DNA of 16,519 bases from Gonapodya sp. JEL0774 (lineage: Eukaryota; Monoblepharomycota; Monoblepharidomycetes; Monoblepharidales; Gonapodyaceae): positions 1 to 16,519 of the forward strand of contig JADIIX010000276.1 in assembly GCA_027604505.1 (NCBI GenBank), written 5' to 3'. Both the position numbers and the translations under genes were made by a program. A model generated the notes under the pieces. The model was given only the letters and a program-made list of their open reading frames with translations, ran no database searches and was not told the origin of the DNA. Of this stretch, positions 8,681 through 16,519 are shown piece by piece. Position 1 is the stretch's first letter, and each line of letters opens with the position of its first letter.

Positions 8681-10363
8681 ATGACGACGGGAAAGCGCAA
8701 GACGCGCGTTCAACTGGCATCCTCGTAAATTTTCTTCTACCTTGCTACTCTATGAACTTTGCTCTGACGGTCGCTCCGTTCCCGACTTAAACCGGAAAGA
8801 AACGACTTTGACCGCTTGCTTTCGATACTCACCCGCAATCCGACTGCACGCCTTCTGAGCATCAACAAACTTCAGGATTACGTTTTAGAGGGCGAAGATG
8901 GCCAACTTGGACGGCAAGGGTCAGTGGAAGTCCGTCTCTCGGAGCAAGCTCCTCCCGATCCCATTTCTGATCCTCGGTGAATAGGGTTTCCTTCACGTTT
9001 CGATACATCACTCGCACATACCCGGTACTTCCAACTTATGATATTGGAGATGAGGAAGCAGAGTTTGTGTTGGCCGTTCTTGATGGACAGGGCAACGGTG
9101 ACGTGAGCGCTCAAAGATCCAGTTCCTGATCGTCTCCGATATTCAGCCTTGCAACCATTGTACTTACTCTATTCAGACTTCCTTGATGCGTTTCCGAGAG
9201 TCGTCGGAAGAAATCAATCCTGATGACGATGAAATCCGACTCATTCTCAGAGAGAGCCCACTTAGACCCGAATGGACGTCGGCACCGGCTCCGCGGCACA
9301 GTACTCGCGAGCAAGCTCTGGGATACGGGAGAGCCAAGAGTAAACTTGTGAAGAGGGTTTTAGACAACCACGGTGTTGGCGATGGGTTGAAGCTCACCGG
9401 TGAGTTTCGCAGTTCGGTAGACAAAAGCGATATACAGAGTGTCTCAGTATGAGTTGGAGAAGGCCTGGAGGCTTACAGTGTACGAGCGACACTATCCTCG
9501 ACACTGAACTGCTCCGCGTTTTTTCAACCGCACTGGTCTCCTAGGCAATTTCCACACCTTCCGGCACACGTTCTCCCTCCTTGCCACACCCGTTGATACT
9601 CCATCTACTACCGAGTCCATTTCCTCTCCTTTACGCTCTCTTGTTCACCTCGACCGATGTCAGGTCGCTCACAACGAGCCCTTGGGTTGGTTCGTGACAC
9701 TGGTGGATGTTGCAGGTGATGGAGAGAGTGGGGATGAAAACGACGAAGGTGATGGAAGAGATGAGAGCGGGGAGAGAATGTGGGTGGTGAGAAACATGGG
9801 CTGGAGAGCACGTGCAACATTCGCAATTTTTATTAAGATCATTTCCCCACTGCTCCTTGCCTAGGCGCTTCCTCCTCCGCACCTCTCATCTCACGGCCAG
9901 TCCCAGCCCGCAACAGCCAACTGTGCTTTTCAGTCGGTATGCCCTCAAGTGGGACCAAGACGAACAACAAAGGGAACAGAAAGAAGCGGAGCGACAAGAC
10001 AGGGTAGTGAAAGAAGTAGCGAGAGACTTGGAAGCGAGAGAGCGAGCGAAGAGAGTGGGAGTTGCGGGAATAGAAGGGGAAGGGTGAGTTGTACATGTTC
10101 ACCAGCTGATAAGTGACGCCCGGTTTCAAACAAATGCCCCGAATTCGTCATACATCTCTAGTCCCTCGTTTCGCCGCGAGGACTCTGAACTGGACCCTCT
10201 AGCACGCGAATCACTCCGAAAACTCGTCGAGGGTGAGGACGCGCTGGCGTACGAAGTGGTCCAAGGAGCTCTGAGCGGGACAGTGAACACGCAAAGTTTG
10301 AGTAGAGAGAATGATGATGACGGAGGGGATGGATCAGGTAATGGTCGGAAAGGAAGGCTTTAG
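8681..10363 (+). CDS. Unidentified multi-exon gene, central exons unresolved
   Basis: Start chosen at ATG 8681 because exon 8681-8724 ends in phase 2 at a GTAAAT donor and splices (75-nt intron) to 8800, entering an open frame reading NDFDRLLSILTRNPTARL. Next, a GTGAAT donor at 8977 and an acceptor at 9054 (78 nt) give exon 9055-9097, then 9177-9399 (MRFRESSEEINPDDDEIRLI and on to LVKRVLDNHGVGDGLKLT). Between 9400 and 9786 several frames compete and I cannot settle the exons. One option is an acceptor near 9462; another frame there contains an in-frame TGA. The 3' part is clearer. Exon 9865-10083 encodes a charged helix (KWDQDEQQREQKEAERQDRV), then a 78-nt intron, then exon 10162-10363, ending after an acidic Asp/Gly stretch. 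No domain is recognised. The total length should be around 300-350 residues. Frameshift damage in the middle remains possible. Confidence 0.5.
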
Positions 10364-10624
10364 ATCTTTCGACACCCCAGGAATTCGTTTGTTGAGTGGC
10401 GACCTTGCATATAGGTCGAGTAGGAATCACGGAATCCAAAAAATCATTATTTCATTGAAAGGAGCTTATCAGTTTCGGATTTCGAGAACACATAAGTTTT
10501 CGTGGCCGATGGGGTCGGCTGCTGGCAAGCCCTGTACCCTAACATATCTCTGGATTCGAGAACGCTACCATTCACTCTGTTCAGTTAACGCCAGCATTAC
10601 TTAACATCTGTCACGCGTCTCGTG

Positions 10625-11949
10625 ATGGCTGTACCTTCCGCATTGTCCACCCTTCCAGTGGAAACCCTCGCCTCCATCGCTGGCTACCTCCCCATCATCG
10701 CCTCACTCCGTCTGGCCAGAACGTGCAACTCTATCGAGCGAATACTGGGTGTGCCGATTGTGTGGACTCGACTGGATTTCACGGGGTTGGGGGTGGAGTT
10801 CGGGGACAGTGACTTTCGTCGATTCATACAGTTCTTGGCCCGGTGTACCGCGCCTTCGCTTGGCTGTGACCAAGACGCTGCAGAGAAAGTGGTGAAAGAG
10901 AGTGTGCAGGTTGTTGTACTGGACGGGACAGGCGTGACGACGACTTTAGTCCAAGCGATTCTTCAGGAAATGCAGAGCATGGTGTTTCTATCGGCGAGGA
11001 ATGCAAAGTTTGTGGATGTCGGGCTTTTGGAGTCGGTTTTGATAGTACAGCGAGAGAAAAACGCAGAGGTTCGAAACATGTTAGTCAATGGACCTCACAG
11101 ACAGACGGAATCCTTCCAACTGCTCCCTCTGCAATCTCGCATTCGGGTTATGGATTTCTCCGGGACACCAGCTTTTCTCGACAGAATACTTGTTTCCACT
11201 GTCGTTTTTAAGAGAGCGTTTCCCAGTTTGATACAAATCTACCCAGAGCCTTGCTGGAGCTGCAGCAAAGCCTGTGAGAAAGGCCACCAGGAGAAGGTCA
11301 AGTCTTTAATTTCAACAAGCAGGTGAGCCAGCGTCATGCTCTCTGGAAGTTTTCCCCACCCATAATGTCTACTTGGAACTTTGGCAATATCTATTGTAGA
11401 ATGAGCCTATTGCACATAGTCAGCATGCGTCACGAATCTCCAGACTACCTCAACCGTTGCTCATCATGTCTGTCGAACGCAACTTGTCATGACTGCGGAC
11501 TATTTTTCCATGAAGCCACTGTGCTGTCCGGCTTCATTCCGTTGTGGCATAGGCTGTGTGCAACTTGTGGCAAACATTTTAACCGGCAGTGCGAGTCTTG
11601 CCGGAATCATTGGCCGACGTGCCGTAAGCAAGGGTGCGCGGCTCAAATCTGTCCGGACTGTGCACACCAAGTGGATCATGCTTGTGTGGTGTGTGGTAGT
11701 ACGGCCTTTTGTTTCAACCATAGGGCAGGCGGGTGTGGAAAGCCCGGGTGTTCTATTTTGTGGTGCAAAGACTGCAGAATCGTGCAGGATACACAATCCG
11801 ATTTGTGTAGAAGTTGTCAGACTCCTCTCTGTGCTGGGTGTGACTCGAGCAGGGAACCAGGGGCCGATGACGTCACCGTGATTGTGACATGCCGCCGATG
11901 TCGGACATTTGAAGCTTCAATTCGCGAGGTACTATCAGACTTTGATTGA
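10625..11949 (+). CDS. F-box protein with cysteine-rich C-terminal region
   Basis: Two exons, 10625-11322 and 11400-11949, separated by a 77-nt GTGAGC...GTAG intron in phase 2; 415 residues. Residues about 7-50 form an F-box-like motif (LPVETLASIAGYLP, then SLRLARTC), which in this family binds Skp1 in SCF ubiquitin ligases. Residues about 90-200 have repeated leucine-rich-like units such as VQVVVLDGTGV, MVFLSARNAKF and RVMDFSGTP, a plausible substrate-binding platform. From residue 210 on there are many Cys and His in CxxC pairs (CWSC, CSSC, CHDC, CATC, CESC, CPDC, CVVC, CKDC, CRSC, CAGC, CRRC), interspersed with His, suggesting several zinc-binding knuckles. There is no canonical RING spacing that I can confirm. 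The F-box assignment rests on the N-terminal pattern and position. It is probably a substrate receptor for ubiquitination (inference). Confidence 0.82.
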
Positions 11950-12128
11950 ATTGATACTACAACTTTACATTGTAAAGACGGGCCAACATAATGCGCGAAA
12001 TAACACAGATACGCTTGATGTTCAATAAAAGAATGTCGCTACTACGCTGCCGCGGACTCCCCAGTGTCCTTTCCCAAAGGGTCGGAAGGTTTTTTTCCGT
12101 TGAAGACACAAAGCGAACCTGCATCACA

Positions 12129-13912
12129 ATGGCGAGCGACAGGCGGTTGATCGATGCGGTCGAATCAGGCAATCCAGTGGATGTGCGCACGATTCTGGAC
12201 GCTGGGGCAAGCGCCAACGTTCGCAAGCTGGTCTCACTGAATGTCAGGGTCATCGAAGAGAATGGAAACGTGGCACCGAGGACGGACACTATTGAATGCG
12301 AAAGTGCTTTGGCGCTGGCGATCATCCATAACCAGCCCGAGATCGTCGAGGTGTTGCTGGCGAGCGGTGCGACGACTGGGGAGATAACATGGAGGGACAG
12401 CACTTGGTGGGACAGGGACCTCACGATTGAGGAGTGGGATACGAGATGGCTGCTTGCTTATTCGTTCCCGAGTGCGATTTGTTTGGCTGTGGGACGTGGT
12501 GGCACGTTGACGCGCCTGAGCGACGGCCAAAAAGCCGAGGCGCCCGACGGTAAGGGCAGAGTTGCGGGAAACAAACCTGGCGGCATCGTACACATCGAGA
12601 ATCCTAAATCGCTGGACGACGTTAGGGTTCTGATGGAATTGAAACCGTCGATCGCGGTGGTTCAGGCGTTGCTCTCTCAGGGTGCCCCGGTGACTGACGT
12701 GGAACTCAAGGCCGCAAAGGCGAACCCCGATACCACGTTTTTCGAGTTACTTCTACGACACGCGACCAAATCTCCGGATGTAAATACGTCGCAGGCACCA
12801 GCGTCACCCCAACAGTCTCAAGCCTCCCAACACACCCAGTTTTTACCACCTTCAAAATCTTCCATCGTTTCTCAATCCTCCCAGGCATCGCACGTCTCAC
12901 AGGGATTGCACAACCCGTTGGCGAGGTCACAATCCGTCGCCAGCAGCAAAGTGACCACACCTCAATCCCCGGACGTTACCTCCCTGGCGTCGCTTTTGCG
13001 GGACAGTACCGAGCGCATTGAACGATTGACTGCTCGAGCGGTGGCGGCTGAAGCAAGGGTTGCGGAATTGGAGAAGAGTGCAGAGGAGAGCAAGACTCAG
13101 ACCAACACCGCAGTGGAGCAGAATTCACAGATGCAGGATAGAGTCAAGGAGCTGGAAAAGGACAATTCGAGTCTCAGATTGGAAAATACCAAGCTCAGGT
13201 CTTCCAGTCTCACTCTCATTTCCGAGAAAACTGCGATACAGTTCCGCCTAACCGCATTGGAGAAAGAGAACACGAGTCTGCGAGATGAGAACTCTTCCTT
13301 GCGTACGCGAATCACCCAGATGGGAGCGGGAAAAAGCTCGGAGCCCACACCTGTCGAAGCAGTCATGTACGCCATCGCGGATTTTGAGCCCCGGGACGCA
13401 GATGAGTTGAGGCTCCGAGTTGGGGAAAGGGTCTTTGTGAATCTTGCATTCGCAGATGGGTGGGGCTCGGTGAGTTACTCTAATTATAAGATTCCATCAC
13501 GTAATCATCACTAATACGTTTGTCTATTAAGGGCTTTAATACCTCTACAAACGCTGCCGGTGTCTTCCCCCTCGTCGCCGTCGCACAGAAGGCTCCCACT
13601 GCACCTAGTGGCCCCAACGCGTCTACGATCACCTCTACAACGGCCCGATTCGATTCGCGCTTGCACACAATCCCAGCCGTTGGTGCGGGTGGAGCACTTG
13701 CATCAGGTTTCCATCCACGTGTGGATTCCGCGTTGGTGGATGTGGTGGGACCACGAGATTCCCCGAGTGAGAGGTACGCGAGAAACGCAGATCAAGTGGT
13801 GGATTCCGTCACAACCGTCACTACGGCGGACTCACAGATAAGCAACATACCGTATCGGGCAGTCGCCGGCAACTGGACTGCAGGGACTTTAGATGTTCGG
13901 TCCAGAACCTGA
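12129..13912 (+). CDS. Ankyrin-repeat, coiled-coil and SH3 domain protein
   Basis: Exons 12129-13469 and 13532-13912, with a 62-nt phase-0 intron containing an ACTAATAC branch-site-like motif; 573 residues. Residues 3-31 and 57-85 are ankyrin-like (RLIDAVESGNPVDVRTILDA; ALALAIIHNQPEIVEVLLAS), with more degenerate units up to about 205. Residues about 218-284 are Ser/Gln-rich linker. Residues 285-398 form a long heptad-rich coiled coil (RVKELEKDNSSLRLENTKL, repeated later as ALEKENTSLRDENSSL). Residues 409-465 are an SH3 domain (AIADFEPRDADELRLRVGER, DGWGSG, AGVFP) split by the intron. The ALYDY tyrosine is replaced by Ala and the second Trp of the WW pair by Gly, so peptide binding may be altered. 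The frame is open up to an ATG at 11991, which would add 46 Arg-rich residues. The internal ATG is preferred for its A at -3, G at +4 and natural domain start. Likely a cytoplasmic scaffold, possibly cortical or signalling. Confidence 0.87.
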
Positions 13913-14427
13913 GGGGAACGATTAGGTGGTACAGTCCAAACACGGAATCCCTACGAGAATTTTTTTGGTTATTGCGAGCTTCTTTGGATCATGCGAGGGA
14001 TGCATAGTTGCGAGAACATCTCGAGACATTTTGCGCCTGTGCAGTTGATTTTAGTTCACCGTCACCTGCTGTTGCCGTTGGTTTTAGTTCAGCGTCACCT
14101 GCTAGCAGACTACACTATGCATAATGAGTTATGTATATTGCACATTAAAATTCAGCACCACTACGATAAACTCTCTTCGTGTTCGATGCGGAGGTAGTTT
14201 ATCCAGACCGCGGGTTGGAGTGCCAATTATGGAATGCACGCTGATCAAATACTGCACAGCACAAAGTGAGGCAAGTCGGCTAAACGTTTTTGAGACGAAT
14301 GAGTGAACGCTGTAGGGATGCTAATATTGGGAGACACGGCCAACAGAGTTGGTCGTCTGCAGCACCGTTTTAAAACCACTCACACAATCACCTCTTATCT
14401 GCAAAAGCTCGTACCAGCAAGAACACT
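13913..14427. other. Intergenic region, 515 bp, no gene seen
   Basis: Separates the SH3 gene from the small Ser/Pro-rich gene and should contain the promoter of the latter. Short frames here are not protein-like. It holds one pair of short direct repeats at 14044-14103. Confidence 0.55.
14044..14103. repeat. Two-copy direct repeat, 33-bp period
   Basis: Copies at 14044-14070 and 14077-14103 share TTTTAGTTCA and CGTCACCTGCT, differing at only two of 27 positions. They could be a duplicated protein-binding site upstream of the gene starting at 14428 or a simple local duplication. Confidence 0.85.
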
Positions 14428-14988
14428 ATGTCCACCTTCTCGTCTCAGCTACCGACAACTAAGCCCTCCTCCCTTCCCCGCCGTCCTTCCGAAGGCTCGC
14501 TGTCATCGAGCCCTGGTCCGCCCTCCGCGTCACCCTCCAGCGAGAATCCGCCAGTGCTCAGCAGCCAAGCTCAGGCACACGGCCCACATACATTTGATAC
14601 ATGGCGCGAGAAGTACGCTGGGGCGATCAAGTGAGTTAGTGATGGATTGGGGTGTGGAGGAACTGATGACGTCATTCACTAGAATCAAGTCGTGTGCTTC
14701 TCATCATAACTCTAACTTACTCTCGCTCCTGCCTCCAGGCTACGCAGAGGAAGTGGCACCTGGGAATCTGGATATAAGTGGAGTTCCTCGCCCACTGATC
14801 AGAGTGCAACAGGCACTAGTGGGAGCTTCTTCTCCATGGGCGGCTCCTCCACCGGCTTAGACATGAATCCCACTAGCGGTTCGGCCTCGACAAACCCGCA
14901 AAGGAGAGCAAGCTTTACCGAGAGGTTAAAACAGGAAATGAGTGTGGTCCAGGAGGATCCGTATGACATCACGTACATGACCATTTGA
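14428..14988 (+). CDS. Small Ser/Pro-rich hypothetical protein, two exons
   Basis: Exons 14428-14630 and 14739-14988, joined in phase 2 across a 108-nt intron with a GTGAGT donor, TCTAACT branch-like sequence and CCTCCAG acceptor; 150 residues. Both exons have the same Ser/Pro/Thr/Gly-rich, presumably disordered composition, which supports the join. Near the C-terminus, RRASFTERLKQEM carries an RRxS consensus for cAMP-dependent protein kinase, followed by a short amphipathic helix and an acidic end. An alternative acceptor at 14682 would give a different second exon (YAEEVAPGNLDISGV and on) ending at 14860. It is less favoured because composition changes abruptly. A further 3' exon at 15010-15168 is possible. 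There are no membrane segments or signal peptide. The family is not recognised. Confidence 0.6.
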
Positions 14989-15989
14989 TTGACACGGTTC
15001 GTTGCACAGGTGGCGGGCTGGGGAGAGATTATCGCAGTACTTACATCGCACTTCGATGATTTTGCAATTCGCGTTCAGGACATATGGAAGATGGAACGGC
15101 TCAGCGAGTGCGACACTGCGGTGATCATCCATAAACAAGAACGCATTGAAGAAGAAACGCGAATGTGATCAAGAGCATAGAACCTTATGAGTACTTTGTA
15201 GTTGAGATTCCAAATAGTAAATACATTCTCTGTTTTGCGATAACTACATCGACCGCAATGTTTGCAAATACTTAGGAATTAGGAATTGCCCGATCGTGCG
15301 AGATTTCAACACCAAACAACCGCTATCAATGCTCGTACATTCCATAGCAGGCGTGGACCATCACGCCGTCGTAACTTCATGAGTGTGCGCGGGCACGTTC
15401 TAATTGGCGTAATCAATAAATCACAATTGTCGGATAGTAGTTCGAATGTTAAGCCAGCAGACTTCGTCCAATCGCCCACTAGATCATGGCTTGTGTATCT
15501 GGTTTTCTGCCTTACGCTTACGGCTCACGCTAAGTTGACTCGTGTGATGTGAGGCAAGTCTGTCGGTCAGGTAAAATGGTGATGCATATGTATTCATGGG
15601 AGCACAACAAAAGGCATGCGCACCCTTTCTTGTTTGCCTTGGAATAGGCACTGTGTTGTGCTCTGGTGCTTGCACTCTTCTTGCATCGGGGCACTCGCAC
15701 TACAGTTAACGTGGTCACAGGCTGAACATGACGGACGGCCATCTAGTTCAATTCCACCACCACATCGATCATGCCTAGGATGTGGACTTTGTATGGGGGT
15801 CCGAAATGTGGTTAGCTATGAGGAACAAGTGAGAACACTCAAGTACGTTCGTGACTTTAAGGGAGAACCTAGACAACCAACAACTTTCCCCACTGCAAAG
15901 ATTTTAAAGTTAGAGATAGAGACAGGGGGGGAACCTGAAGCGTTATATAGACACCGAGTGTGTATTCAAAGTAAAGAACAAAAGCTTAT
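14989..15989. other. Gene-poor region, possible orphan exon at its left end
   Basis: About 1 kb with no convincing gene. At 15010-15168 (plus) a 52-codon frame directly behind a GCACAG acceptor reads like protein (HFDDFAIRVQDIWKM, ending QERIEEETRM) and could be a last exon of the preceding gene, but no good in-phase donor is evident. Other frames, including a 133-codon one at 15616-16017 that runs into the downstream repeat, have Cys/Arg-rich or repeat-derived composition and are not called. Confidence 0.45.
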
Positions 15990-16168
15990 TCATATGAGAA
16001 AATTGGAGTTAGTATAGTAGGCAGTGTCATTCTAAATTGTACCAGAAGATGGGAAGAGGGGAAGAACGCTTCCCTTGGTGTTTGCGAGAGGCCACTTCCA
16101 AACCACAGTTCCCATGGCGCCGACGGAGCCCCTGTCACTTGATTCAAGACGAAGTGTGGAAGATCTGC
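15990..16168. repeat. Diverged tandem repeat, copy A
   Basis: First of two related units. It begins CATATGAGAAAATTGGAGTT, includes GATGGGAAGAGGGGAAGAACG and TTCCCATGGCGCCGACGGAG, and ends GGAAGATCTGC. These blocks recur in the same order and spacing in copy B about 222 bp further on, at an estimated 55-65% identity by eye. No transposon ends or coding capacity are seen. Confidence 0.7.
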
Positions 16169-16210
16169 AATAAATGAAGATCCGGGGTTTGTGAAGAACA
16201 GCAAGCGCCC

Positions 16211-16398
16211 TCATATGAAAACATTGAGTTTATAAACGGGGGAATGCCAATCTAATTTAGTGAACGAGAAGACGGAAGAGGGAAAGCTCCCCCAAAGCAA
16301 GACTTCCCATGAGCTTCCCACGTCAGTTGGCGACCCAGCCCCTCACAAATGGGAGTAGTACTCTCGCAAGTCACAAGCACGAAATAGGAAATCTGTGC
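16211..16398. repeat. Diverged tandem repeat, copy B
   Basis: Second unit. It begins CATATGAAAACATTGAGTTT, includes GACGGAAGAGGGAAAGC and GGCGACCCAGCCCCTCAC, and ends GGAAATCTGTGC. It aligns collinearly with copy A with small gaps. The array may continue past the window edge. Confidence 0.7.
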
Positions 16399-16519
16399 TC
16401 GGAGTCGGCGACATGACTATGTAAACCACGGTTTTTTAATTCATATTTGTGTCTGCAGGTGAGTGATACTTTCGAATATTGCTAGTTCCTCTGTCAAGTA
16501 TATAAATAGGAATCGTGGT
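16399..16519. other. Window end, no feature seen
   Basis: The last 121 bp contain AT-rich sequence, including a TATAAATA element at 16500-16507 that could be a promoter of a gene starting beyond the window. Nothing else can be supported. Confidence 0.3.

Noticed and set aside
9495-9700. Reading the in-frame TGA in the unidentified gene as selenocysteine or as a reassigned codon
   Set aside because: TGA acts as a normal stop for several clear genes here (receptor copy 2, the F-box gene, the SH3 gene), and no selenoprotein hallmark is visible; an intron or a lesion is simpler.
10311-10604. 97-codon plus-strand frame between the unidentified gene and the F-box gene
   Set aside because: It overlaps the last exon of the preceding gene in another frame and lacks any recognisable pattern.
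15616-16017. 133-codon plus-strand frame near the right end
   Set aside because: The Cys/Trp-rich start is not protein-like and the 3' end runs into repeat copy A, whose sister copy B does not keep the frame.
1-16519. CRISPR arrays, insertion sequences, tRNA and rRNA genes
   Set aside because: I found no regularly spaced identical repeats, transposase motifs, terminal inverted repeats, tRNA-like T-arm/anticodon arrangements or rRNA cores on reading both strands; this was by eye and not exhaustive.

Overview
This 16.5 kb window looks like nuclear DNA of a compact fungal genome. Genes are closely spaced and broken by many short introns (about 57-119 nt) with GTRAG-type donors and YAG/AAG acceptors. 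The glycogen branching enzyme is of the eukaryotic type, and there are an F-box protein and an ankyrin/coiled-coil/SH3 adaptor. The strongest lineage hint is a tandem set of class A (rhodopsin-like) seven-transmembrane receptors. Ascomycetes and basidiomycetes lack these, so I favour an early-diverging, zoosporic (chytrid-like) fungus. That placement is inference. There are no mobile elements, CRISPR arrays, rRNA or tRNA genes that I can see.

Left part, minus strand (1-3268): a ten-exon segment of the 1,4-alpha-glucan branching enzyme gene, cut at its 3' end by the window edge, followed upstream by an intronless gene of unknown function.

Centre, minus strand (3884-8249): three head-to-tail receptor paralogues. 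Copies 1 and 2 look intact, with four exons each and identical internal exon lengths of 193 and 155 nt. They carry NLxxxD, a TM3-ECL2 cysteine pair, an ERY motif, FY[LF]P in TM6 and DPxLVT[WY] in TM7. None has the retinal-binding lysine. Copy 3 keeps exons 1, 2 and most of exon 4 but has lost ERY, TM4, ECL2 and TM5, and its two halves are out of frame, so it is probably a pseudogene. A puzzling ORF lies just upstream of it.

Right part, plus strand (8681-14988): an unidentified multi-exon gene with a partly unresolved middle; an F-box protein with a large cysteine-rich C-terminal region; an ankyrin/coiled-coil/SH3 protein; and a small Ser/Pro-rich protein with a protein-kinase-A-like RRAS site. 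The last 1.5 kb has no convincing gene apart from one possible 3' exon, and ends in two diverged tandem copies of a roughly 180 bp sequence.

The genes do not form an evident pathway. The receptor array is the only functional cluster. All exon models were derived by eye from splice signals, reading-frame continuity and comparison among paralogues.
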